Shown here piece by piece: positions 26,752-35,357 of a DNA stretch of 64,000 nucleotides. Within the stretch, counting starts at the first letter, position 1. Every line of letters begins with the position of its first letter. The notes below the pieces were generated by a model. The model made no database searches. It saw nothing but the letters and a program-made list of their open reading frames with translations, and was not told the DNA's origin. The translations under genes and the position numbers were made by a program. The stretch covers positions 1,709,999 to 1,773,998 of the forward strand of contig OX638343.1 of assembly GCA_951813075.1 (NCBI GenBank), given 5' to 3'. Source of the stretch: Arenicellales bacterium (lineage in GTDB: Bacteria > Pseudomonadota > Gammaproteobacteria > Arenicellales > JAJDZL01).

Positions 26752-28277
26752 TCCAACGCCATCAGCGACATTATCCATTTGTTTATATTGATGTCCCATG
26801 AGCATCCCTCCTGCCATGGAAACTCATCTACTCCGACGAAGATCGCTTCTGAATTGTTAACTTCAGGTGCGTTCCACCAAATGGTCGCATCCAAGGTTCC
26901 GTAACGGATAGCGGCGATTGCACCTAGCGGCAATTGATGGTCAGAATGAGCAATCTTGAAATGATAGGGTTGGTTCCGATACCGATTCCAATTTTGGAAA
27001 GTAAATTGGTATTTGGCCCCTATTTCTTCGCGATGATTCAAATAATGTCCCTGAGGTTGCAAAGCCACCGACTTTAACACCGGCGAATGAGCGATAAGGC
27101 CATCGTTGGGTAAATTTAGCATCAACTCGTGGAATTTCATTGCTACCCGCATTCCGAGAATCTCCATAAAGGTGCGATGTTGCCACATCCATTCTCGTTC
27201 AAATGCATCACTGCCATTACGCAACTCTAACCAAGCGCGCCATATTTTGTTGTAACGAGAATCGAATCGGAGAGGAAAATTTGGACGAACAGATAGTTGT
27301 GCTTCCGGTACATTTTGATCTCGGAGCATAACAACAATTCGTCGAGCACGAAAGTGGTGAGCTTCCAAAGGCGCTTTTTGAAGTACCGAAAGACGATCAT
27401 CAGTCAGAAACCGCTTGGTCTCTCGAGAAGTTAATGCTGCGAATGCACGCAGTACACTATTTTCAAGTGTGGTAATTGTTTCGCAACGTTTTGATGCTTT
27501 AATTCGCTGACGAGAACCAGCTCTCTCGGCGGTATTTCTTCCAGGTCTCGCTGACAACCAATGTAAGGTCTTTACGTCAATGCGACGTACATTTTGTAAC
27601 TTGAGCATTCGATGTTCAGTGGTTAGCATCGCTCGCGGGCGAGCACACAAATCGTCGAGTACGGCTCGTAGTTGATTTGCCTGCTTTATTAGCAGATTAA
27701 CTTGGGGGTCATAGTCTTCCAGTCTTGTATCGTCCCACAAGCGTTCAAGACGACTATAGGCATTGCTGATACTTGGCGCAGTTGAAAAACATATTGGCGT
27801 ATCTTGGAGAAAGTTGGCAGCACGTCTAAGAGTGCGAATTCTTTTGGTCTGACCATCACTATTCGGTGTTGGCCAAGCCGTTACGTCCAATGAATAACTC
27901 TGCCCCGACTTGACAGAAAAATTGATGGTGTATTCTTCGCCCATTCGGTATGGGAGATACCACCCGGCAAGAGGTTCGTCAGGGTGATATTCATTAGATT
28001 CTATGCCCGCTAGTAGACGTCCGCGGAGTTTACCGGGGATTCGTGGAAGTGGTTGGCGTCGCCGCCCTTCCAACATTGGATTCAGATCATTTATTTCGCT
28101 TGATTTTGCTACCAGGACTGGTGGCCCATTGTTTGCATCCAATATTGGTCGGAGTCTTGCGACATCCTCAACAGGTATCGCACAACTTTTGGTTGGTAAA
28201 TTCGAACTGCAATCATCTTTAGCACATGTTCCGGTGGCCTCCAGAATGAAATCACGATATGATTGGTAAAGCCACAT
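26748..28277 (-). CDS. DUF2357/McrC-like protein
   Basis: A 509-residue protein. The centre holds RTLRRAANFLQDTPICFS (near 150-170), TEHRMLKLQNVRRIDVKTLH and TLENSVLRAFAALTSRETKRFL, which fits the DUF2357/McrC-like proteins that pair with McrB-type ATPases. The C-terminal part ends GTLDATIWWNAPEVNNSEAIFVGVDE, where McrC enzymes carry the PD-(D/E)XK nuclease; here the D and E/K pattern is only partly visible, so nuclease activity is uncertain. It starts 17 bases after the McrB-like gene stop. McrC-type proteins bind and stimulate the McrB ATPase and cut nucleic acid. Confidence 0.65.
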   Translation of the reverse strand: MWLYQSYRDFILEATGTCAKDDCSSNLPTKSCAIPVEDVARLRPILDANNGPPVLVAKSSEINDLNPMLEGRRRQPLPRIPGKLRGRLLAGIESNEYHPDEPLAGWYLPYRMGEEYTINFSVKSGQSYSLDVTAWPTPNSDGQTKRIRTLRRAANFLQDTPICFSTAPSISNAYSRLERLWDDTRLEDYDPQVNLLIKQANQLRAVLDDLCARPRAMLTTEHRMLKLQNVRRIDVKTLHWLSARPGRNTAERAGSRQRIKASKRCETITTLENSVLRAFAALTSRETKRFLTDDRLSVLQKAPLEAHHFRARRIVVMLRDQNVPEAQLSVRPNFPLRFDSRYNKIWRAWLELRNGSDAFEREWMWQHRTFMEILGMRVAMKFHELMLNLPNDGLIAHSPVLKSVALQPQGHYLNHREEIGAKYQFTFQNWNRYRNQPYHFKIAHSDHQLPLGAIAAIRYGTLDATIWWNAPEVNNSEAIFVGVDEFPWQEGCSWDININKWIMSLMALE

Positions 28278-28294
28278 GAAAGTACTACTTTAAT

Positions 28295-30235
28295 TTATTC
28301 ATACGTGTAACCGGGCCAGTTGAACGTTTGAGTTTTTTGCGATTCGGTCTCTGCTTTACCCAAGGCTTTGGCAAAACCGGCATCACCTAATTCGTTTTCA
28401 CATAAAACTTTGAGTCCGTTCAAGGTATTTTGACAGTCTGCCATTTCGGTACCAGAGAGTTTCGGTAAAAGACGCATGTTTATTTGATCGATCATTGGAT
28501 TCCTCCAGTCGTTTTCTGGATAGCGATCAATGTACGCTTGTATGCTTTGAGCAATTCTGAAACCGAATCCGCGACCCGCTTCTTGCATCAGAATTGCAAG
28601 TTCTTTCAGCGTGTCCTTGATTTCTTGTTTAGCATTCTGTCTGCGATCTGACCAACTAAGCCAGTGCTCGTACGGCAGATACCCTACCGATTTTTGAATG
28701 TTTGTTGCAGGTGCTTGACTGTGATTTTTAAGTGTATCGGGACCTGGAGGTGCAAACCGTATCGAATTCGCGCGATCTAAAACTTTGTCGGAAAGCGTCT
28801 GGGTAGATTCATCTTCATTTAGCGTTCCAACCCATAGAACGTTATGTGGAATTTGCAGATGCATCGGGCTCTCCTCTTCGCCATATGGAAGGTCAATAGC
28901 GATTTGAGCATCTATTCGATTTCCTTCGTTTGTTGGCGAAACCTTTCTTGGCCCACGCATTTCAAGTCGAGACAAGAATTCAGAAAAATAGTACTCTGTC
29001 CGAGCCAAGTTCATTTCGTCGAGAAGAATGATCAACATTCTTTTACTCCAATCGTTATTCCCATTGATGCCGGTCTCTTTAGCGAACAGCAAGTCGAAAT
29101 GACCAAGCGCACGTGCTCTGTCTGTGGGCCTATACCGTTCCGCCACGAAATCATAGAATCCTAGAATGTCTTGTGGAGAATCCCAACCTGGTTCGACTGG
29201 GACATGAAGAAAATTTATCCCGAAAAACCGCGAGTAAGCCCGAGGCAGTTGACTCTTTCCTGTTCCACTCAGGCCACTTAGCACGGTCAGCGGGGAGAGG
29301 TCGTTTACCTTCAAGGAAGTATGAAATGCCTTAATTATTCGATCGTGATACTCAAGCCCTGCCTTACTTAGAGCATCCTCAAACTCAGTCAAAAGGCCAA
29401 CTTCGTTATCTTTTGCATCTAAAGGAGACTCGAAATCCTTAAGACATTCTGGCAGAGTCCGAAATGCACTTAGTTTGTCATGCTCTTTCGAGGAGCTTTT
29501 CTTTACATCAGTAATTTCGACCTTAAGCGAGCCATCTGGAAATTGAATCGTAGCATCGCTCACCAACTCCTTCGTTTTCAACATTCGCTCAGCATCTTCA
29601 ATAGCATCATTTGTATCTCTGAGTTCCCTCGTATGCTCTTGCAATGACATACTTGTTTGTTCTAACTTGTTTTCGAGTTCCAGCAATTCGCTCTGACGAA
29701 ATTTAAAGCCAGCTTCAATGTCATTGAGTTTTGCTTCTGTCTCTTTTGTCTCATTTTCCAATTGATCGAATGCTAGCTTTCTTTCATCAAAGATTTTTTT
29801 CCAGTTCTCGTCATCATCAAGAATTGCTGACGGATACTGATCCAATAGAGCTTGAACATCCCGCAGTCGATTCGCCACCTCAGTTCGACGTCTTTCTAAC
29901 TCATCAATTCGATTTGACTCATGCCTGTTAAAATCCTCAAGTTCCTGTTGCATTTTCTCCAGGGCTTTATGATCACTCTTAATCGCTTCCCAACGATCGA
30001 TCGATTCTTGTGCGCGGAGTCCACTCTGCAATAAGTTTTCTTTTTCTTTGGTTTGTTCCTTGATCAGAGTATCAAGACGCAACACTTCTTCATCTCTCAT
30101 CTTTTGTAATGTTTCGATATCGCCTTGAATTGCTCCACTTCGATCTAGCCTGCTCAATTGACCAACAAGAAACATCACCGCGAGCAGTGCAAAGGCGCAA
30201 ATTATAAGAACGATTGTGAGATTACTAAAAATCAA
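28295..30235 (-). CDS. Membrane-anchored coiled-coil McrB-like AAA+ NTPase
   Basis: The 646-residue protein has an N-terminal membrane helix (IFSNLTIVLIICAFALLAVMFLV, residues 2-24 region), a coiled coil from about 30 to 215 full of Glu, Lys, Arg and Leu, and a C-terminal AAA+ domain. The AAA+ motifs are those of McrB: Walker A GLSGTGKSQLPRAY (near 320), GWDSPQDILGFYD, Walker B LLDEMNLARTEYYFSEFLSRLE, and VGTLNEDESTQTLSDKVLDRA as sensor region. McrB proteins use GTP or ATP to assemble rings that drive restriction. Fusion to a membrane anchor and long coiled coil is the hallmark of CoCoNuT-type McrB homologues. It overlaps the preceding gene by four bases. Confidence 0.85.
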   Translation of the reverse strand: MIFSNLTIVLIICAFALLAVMFLVGQLSRLDRSGAIQGDIETLQKMRDEEVLRLDTLIKEQTKEKENLLQSGLRAQESIDRWEAIKSDHKALEKMQQELEDFNRHESNRIDELERRRTEVANRLRDVQALLDQYPSAILDDDENWKKIFDERKLAFDQLENETKETEAKLNDIEAGFKFRQSELLELENKLEQTSMSLQEHTRELRDTNDAIEDAERMLKTKELVSDATIQFPDGSLKVEITDVKKSSSKEHDKLSAFRTLPECLKDFESPLDAKDNEVGLLTEFEDALSKAGLEYHDRIIKAFHTSLKVNDLSPLTVLSGLSGTGKSQLPRAYSRFFGINFLHVPVEPGWDSPQDILGFYDFVAERYRPTDRARALGHFDLLFAKETGINGNNDWSKRMLIILLDEMNLARTEYYFSEFLSRLEMRGPRKVSPTNEGNRIDAQIAIDLPYGEEESPMHLQIPHNVLWVGTLNEDESTQTLSDKVLDRANSIRFAPPGPDTLKNHSQAPATNIQKSVGYLPYEHWLSWSDRRQNAKQEIKDTLKELAILMQEAGRGFGFRIAQSIQAYIDRYPENDWRNPMIDQINMRLLPKLSGTEMADCQNTLNGLKVLCENELGDAGFAKALGKAETESQKTQTFNWPGYTYE

Positions 30236-31128
30236 TTTGAAAACTCGTTTTGATTGCCAATTTGCTCTACTTCCATAAGCTGACTCAGCATACCGTTAAG
30301 TTGCTGTCGAACACTCGACTCAAGACTATTCAGTTTTTCGAGTCGAATGGAGACTGTCACAATATCAATTTTCCCCTGGTTTAAATTTGCCTGCACTTGA
30401 ACCAGTTCATTGTTTGCTGTATTCAACAATTCTTGTTTTGTTTTCAGCTCGATTTCGACACTTTTTGAATCATTTTCGAGATTATTGGCATGATTTTCTC
30501 GCTCGGCTATCCTTGCTTCAAGGTCACTTTCCTTGTCATTCAGAAATTTGACAGATCCCGTCAGCTCATTTCTTAACTTGGTCAATGTGGTAATTTCCGT
30601 CTCCAGTCCGCTGCGTACATTAGTCAAATTCTCAATTTCATGACGCAGGGGTTCTGTACCTTCGTGCTGTTTGGAGAGTTTGTCAATGCTGTTTTTCAAG
30701 GTCCTTTCCCGATTCAGCAAACTCTGGATAATTGACTCTTTATTTGTTATTTCTTCTTCAGTTTCCCGAAGGTCTTGATCACGACGATTTCGTTCTTCGA
30801 GTATGCTTGCCTTTTCTTCCATTAAGTTGTCGATGTCCCGATTCAAGCTTTCTTTTGTTGCAATTAGTTGATTTATTTCCTTTTCGTCGGCTTCCAATTT
30901 ATCTCGGTCAACCCTTAAAGCGCCGATTTCTTCTATCAGTGAATCTCGAGAAATCTTAAGTTGAACTATTTCTGCGTTAATCCTGGCAGCTTCCTCTTGA
31001 TTGGGAATTTCCTGAGCCAGTGTTACCCACCCAACTGTCAGCAAAATAACTGCAATTGTCAAGAGCGTAGTGGCCTTAGTTAGTTTACGGCGCCCAAGGT
31101 TCCTGAATTGATTTGAGTTAGGTTCCAT
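30232..31128 (-). CDS. Membrane-anchored coiled-coil protein
   Basis: A 298-residue protein with a basic start, one membrane helix (TTLLTIAVILLTVGWVTLA, about 20-38) and an almost unbroken coiled coil from 45 to 290 with heptads of Leu/Ile and many Glu, Lys, Asn. No catalytic motif. Start ATG 31128 has an AGGAG before it and overlaps the nuclease gene by 11 bases; its own stop overlaps the McrB-like gene by four. Its topology copies the N-terminal half of the next protein, so the two may pair through their coiled coils at the membrane, acting as sensor or scaffold (inference). Confidence 0.75.
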   Translation of the reverse strand: MEPNSNQFRNLGRRKLTKATTLLTIAVILLTVGWVTLAQEIPNQEEAARINAEIVQLKISRDSLIEEIGALRVDRDKLEADEKEINQLIATKESLNRDIDNLMEEKASILEERNRRDQDLRETEEEITNKESIIQSLLNRERTLKNSIDKLSKQHEGTEPLRHEIENLTNVRSGLETEITTLTKLRNELTGSVKFLNDKESDLEARIAERENHANNLENDSKSVEIELKTKQELLNTANNELVQVQANLNQGKIDIVTVSIRLEKLNSLESSVRQQLNGMLSQLMEVEQIGNQNEFSN

Positions 31129-32083
31129 TTTTCTCCTCTAATTTTTTCGTAAATTCAGCAGATTTGTCCGCTGACAATTCATATTGAATGCGTCGAATAC
31201 ACTTCAGTTCATCTTGTTCAATCTCATCGGTCCAAAATCGAATTGGACGCCAACCAAGACGCTGGAGGACCAGATCGCGTCTATTGTCAGAGCGTCGCCG
31301 TTGTCCTGGCAGTTCTTCATGCCAATGCCGCCCATCGACTTCTATATCCAAGCGTAGAGGTAGTCCACCTGATTTACTGTAGACAGCAAAGTCCAAGAAA
31401 TAATTCGCGACAGCAGTTTGAGGTTTGGGATTCAGTCCTGCCTTGATCAGGGATTCTCCAAATCTTCGTTCAATTTTTGATGTTGGGGGTAGTGGGCGAA
31501 CTAACGGGTTCGATTCAAATGAGTGACGCTGTCGTGCCTCACGATGTAATTTTTCAGCTGAAATCGAACAATTGCCAATAGCAGCTATTATGTGCATTAC
31601 ACAGCCGCGTTCCTTGCCTGAATCCAGCAAATTATCGATCGCCGGATGAGATTCGGGGAATTGTACCCAGTCACGTCGGATAACAATCAGGTCGGGGCGG
31701 TCTCCTCCACCGCGGAGTTGCGCCAAGCTTTCTTTTGCATTGGCTTCGTCTACCTCGATAATTCGGATATTCCCAGATTCCCTTAATGCTGCTTGAACTT
31801 CAATTCGTGCACATTCAGCAATGCGGTCTGAATCAACAAACGTCCAACCAATTGCACCTTTATTAGCTTCCTGTAGTCTCCAGCGATTGAATCCATTGAG
31901 GTAAAGTTCACCACGAACAATTGCTTTTCGCAATTCCTCCAATCGACTGAGTCGCTTTTGATTTCGTGTAACTCTAGGTGTATACGCTCGCAGTCTACCT
32001 CCAAGCGGACTTCTAAGCAATTTTTCTCGTCTTCGTCTGTATGCTGCCAACGATGAATGCGTAGAACCAGCATCTTCAGTCAT
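31118..32083 (-). CDS. Vsr/DUF559-like PD-(D/E)XK nuclease, first gene of the McrBC-type coiled-coil locus
   Basis: The protein has 321 residues, starting ATG 32083 behind an AGGAG. The C-terminal domain (about 210-315) has the very-short-patch-repair-like fold marks: SKIERRFGESLIKAG, YFLDFAVYSK, LRLDIEVDGRHWHE and RRDLVLQRLGWRPIRFWTDEI. The acidic pair (D in YFLDFAV, E/D in DIEVDGRHWH) and the late RDxxLQxxGW are the usual catalytic and structural residues. The N-terminal half (1-200) has no clear family; part reads PDLIVIRRDWVQFPESHP. Such nucleases are often carried in defence loci. It leads an operon of five overlapping or close genes. Confidence 0.75.
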   Translation of the reverse strand: MTEDAGSTHSSLAAYRRRREKLLRSPLGGRLRAYTPRVTRNQKRLSRLEELRKAIVRGELYLNGFNRWRLQEANKGAIGWTFVDSDRIAECARIEVQAALRESGNIRIIEVDEANAKESLAQLRGGGDRPDLIVIRRDWVQFPESHPAIDNLLDSGKERGCVMHIIAAIGNCSISAEKLHREARQRHSFESNPLVRPLPPTSKIERRFGESLIKAGLNPKPQTAVANYFLDFAVYSKSGGLPLRLDIEVDGRHWHEELPGQRRRSDNRRDLVLQRLGWRPIRFWTDEIEQDELKCIRRIQYELSADKSAEFTKKLEEKNGT

Positions 32084-32541
32084 AGGCGTTGACTCCTGAT
32101 TTAGACAAAAATGAAAATCAAATTTTATGGTTTTTACTTTGAGTTGTCCATTGTTCCACGGAGTGCAGTTTGTCTAGTCCCGGCATAGAGTAGCCGATAA
32201 CGGGGAAAGTCCTGCCAGTATAATTTGTTTGACAGAGTAACGGATTCATCCGATGGACGAACACAATCCAACACAGCAAATTCGCTGATGAGTCTGCTGG
32301 GCATGCGATGTGTGCTGTGTACCGATACGATAAGCGACTGTCACCATGAGACGCTGGACTTAGATTCAACCGCGGTACTGAGTTCGAAGCGAAAGATGCG
32401 CTGGACGAGTCAAAAACTCGCGACATTACGCCGCTAGTCGGGCACATTACCGAGATCGGACAGACTGTGGCGGTGCAGATGCGCGACGATATTGTGTCGG
32501 CAATGTAACTTACCTTGGATACGACAACTGAAAACTAGCAT
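32084..32541. other. Gap with a possible gene remnant
   Basis: No complete gene. The plus strand near 32382-32507 reads FEAKDALDESKTRDITPLVG then HITEIGQTVAVQMRDDIVSAM to a stop, which looks like the C-terminus of a lost gene, but I cannot name it. The promoter of the minus-strand five-gene operon should lie at the left of this gap. Confidence 0.35.
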
Positions 32542-34388
32542 ATGAAAATCACCGGCCGTCATGAAAGAGTTATAGTAGTATCTGCCGAGGAGTTTGAATC
32601 TGTAGACTTTGAAGCTCCAATTCGTGACAGTAAAAATGTCGACTGCTGGTCTCTTGGTAACCTCTACGTTGCCGCCGCTTTGAAGGCAGAGGAATGCGGC
32701 AACGAACCCGAAGTCCGGGTCTTCGGTCTGCTGTCTTCCATGTTAGATTTCTACTTCAAGCCCGAGGACAGATCGGAGCCCTATGTACCAATGTTCGTCT
32801 TCGATGGGGAACACTACATGATCCCGGCCGATCTTCGGGGCGAACAGTCTACCGTGATTGCTGAGCTGGTGCCAACAATAAGCAATCCAGGGGTCCGCGC
32901 TCGTCTTGCCGACATCGTCTGGTACAATGACCGAAAGCTCGCGGCTATGGCCGAGCAGGCTATTGATGCATATCGCGAAGCCGTACAGTCCGTTCTCGAC
33001 GGAGAGGCTGGATTCTTTGACAAGGACTGGACCGTAAGCAGTAATGAAGGTTGTAAATTGTTGCGAAGGGCCTGCCAGATTGCTTTGGCAACCGGATGGG
33101 AAAAAACCAGGCATCGAAGCTCAAATCTCTGGTAAGCGATGTCATCCTTGACGCCATTGGTCGCAAGGACTACAGCGGTTTCTTACACACAGGTGCAATT
33201 GCGCTGCAATGCAGCATTGACGACCCCACCATGATCGCAACCAACGCCGAGACATTCGCCAAATCGAATGAAATCGACCACTACGAGTCGCACGACCTAT
33301 GGGAACTCGCCGCTCAGACCCATCGGCAAACTGGAAACAAAAACGACCGCGATCGTTGCCTCAACGAAGCCGCGGAGACTCACGTCGCCATCGCCGACGC
33401 TAATGACGGCAGGGGAATGATTGCCGCCAGTTCCATCATGGACGCTATCAAAGCTCTCCAGCAACTACCGGATACCCAACAGCGGCGACACGAGCTTAAA
33501 GAAAAACTCATCTATGCACAATCCTCCGTACGTGAAGAAATGGGCGTAATCTCGACGCAATTTGACATCACAGAGTACGTCGAGTATGCCCAGAAAAACG
33601 TAAGCGGAATCACACTTGCGCAAGCACTTAGGCGTTTCGCGGACTTGGTGCAGTCCCCGGATCCGAACGAGTTGCACGACGAAGCGCGACGCATTGCCGA
33701 GCAAAATCCAATCTTAAGCATGCTGCCGTCTACACACGTCGACGAAGACGGAAATGTGATCGCCAAATCGCCGGGATCCCTCGCCGATGCCGAAGATAGC
33801 GATCTCGCCCTGCGTCATCTCATCGTTCGAAACGAAAACCTACGTAGACATATTGATGTCCAAGGATTGATCGAGCCAGCAAGACAAATTATCCAATCCG
33901 AACACTCAATCGACCGTTGCGACCTTCGTCCCATTGTCGAAATGACGCCATTCGTCCCGGCTGACCGGGTGGATTTGGTCACCACTGGTTTGACGCGGTT
34001 CTTCGGTGGCGACTTCTTCTCCGCCCTTCACATTCTCGTACCGCAGCTCGAACACTCCTTGCGTCACATTCTAAAGCTGGCCGGCGTAGAACCCTCCGCG
34101 ATTAAATCTGACATGACCCAACAAAGCCGTACTTTGTCGGTCATGCTCGACAAGGAGCGCAAATCGCTGGAAAAAATATTGGGAACAGCCATTGTGTTTG
34201 AGATAGAAATTCTTTACGATTTCCGAGGTGGACCTGCCCTCCGGCATGAACTTGCGCACGGTCTGATTACTGACGCTCAGTGCAATGGTTCAGACTCGAT
34301 CTACGCGTGCTGGTTCATTTACAGACTCTGCTGTCTACCACTTTTCCCGCACTGGCATCACATAGACCAAAGGCTTGAAGCGCCCTAG
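32542..34388 (+). pseudogene. DUF4209 (HEPN-like) protein, split by one frameshift
   Basis: Two overlapping frames, 32542-33135 and 33096-34388, form one protein of about 600 residues. The first part (MKITGRHERVIVVSAEEFES... FDKDWTVSSNEGCKLLRRA) ends shortly after a run of six A near 33101-33106 (TGGGAAAAAACC); the second part continues from the same point with SKLKSLVSDVILDAIGRKDY. A single extra A would restore one frame. The C-terminal domain has GDFFSALHILVPQLEHSLRH and the motif RHELAHG, an R-x4-H pattern like HEPN ribonucleases, typical of DUF4209. Such proteins occur in defence islands. The break may be a mutation, a sequence error, or expression by slippage. Confidence 0.7.
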
Positions 34389-34689
34389 CTCATCCGTTGC
34401 TGCTTCAAGCTCCAGACGAGCACATGTCATACACAATAACGATGCCGAAACAACGCCAGCCAAATCACCTTCCGCAGCGCCCTGATACTGAATCCCCCGA
34501 CATGTAACCCGGCATCCCAAGTGCTTAGCCGGAAGGACCAGTATCCTCCAGCCAAAAAGCCTCAAGCCAAAACGCTGATTTTTCGCGACGGGATATGCCG
34601 ACTTGATACAGCACACCAGAGAGAACTTCGAGATTAACATGCAAACCCACATTCAAAGTGCGAAGCAGCAAAGCAAGAGCTGCGTCGGG
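34389..34689. other. Non-coding, unassigned
   Basis: No supported gene. The minus strand has frames of 65-105 codons without recognisable content. It lies downstream, on the minus strand, of the intron-like segment. Confidence 0.35.
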
Positions 34690-35263
34690 GTACAATCGGC
34701 AGACCTGCCGCAATTTCGGCATTCAGGGTGGGGATGTTTCGTCGGTGCTTCTGAGGAAATTAAATCGGTACTTACGGCATACCGCTTTCGAATCAAGGCC
34801 CCTTTCCTCCACGAGAGTTACCTCGCTTCCTCAGTACTACGAGCCTCTCCGCCACCCTGACAACCCAGTCCAGTCCTCACGGATTACCGGTTGGCGTGTA
34901 CCTTGCCATTGTCAGGGCTTCCCGTATTGCCACTTCTCTCATCTTACCTGCGTGCCAGTGCCAATACCCCGGCGGAAACAGACCAGTGCCCGTGTCGCTC
35001 ACTTCCCGATCTGTCATCGGCCTTCCCCATATTATCAAATGGGTCGGCTTGCACATTGCCCGTTTCGAGGCTTGCTCAGCATTCACTCACATTCCGGCCC
35101 GCAAGTTCGCCAAGTCGTCCTTGACGACCCTTCTATCCAGAGTGCTTCAAACCATGTCGTTACCTCCATGATCCGCCCTGGCTGCTACCAACCGGAGCGA
35201 CAGTTGTTGGGCAGGTTTCGCACCTGCCAGAGAAAAACACCTTTCCACGGCGCACGATAAAGA
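34690..35263 (-). ncRNA. Possible group II intron 5' RNA domain, remnant
   Basis: On the minus strand the segment begins near GTGCGAAACCTGCC and ends with GTAGTACTGAGGAAGCGAGG then TAACTCTCGTGGAGGAAAGG, with GCGAG/CTCTCGT able to pair. These phrases resemble the structured RNA upstream of the reverse transcriptase gene in bacterial group II introns, and the frames here give compositions often seen as spurious proteins beside such introns. No reverse transcriptase follows, so it would be a fragment. The call rests on memory of such sequences and needs a covariance search. Confidence 0.35.
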
Positions 35264-35357
35264 TGGGTGAAGTTATTTTGTTCTTGACTGCAACAACGCA
35301 AGTCAATCTGGATCGAGCGTGATCTTGAAGTCTGGATAATCCAAAGACAATGCTACG

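Noticed and set aside
24217..32083. Calling the locus Zorya because of membrane and coiled-coil proteins
   Set aside because: There is no MotA/MotB-like pair, no ZorC and no Snf2 ZorD in the operon; the AAA+ protein has McrB motifs instead.
33096..33110. Programmed -1 frameshift heptamer in the DUF4209 gene
   Set aside because: The six-A run is not in the X XXY YYZ phase needed for tandem slippage (codons GAA AAA ACC), so only weak single-site slippage or a mutation remains.
34658..35260. 200-codon plus-strand frame rich in Arg, Ser, Pro and His
   Set aside because: Composition is that of a translated structured RNA; no start signal and no domain. The segment fits better as an intron-like remnant on the other strand.
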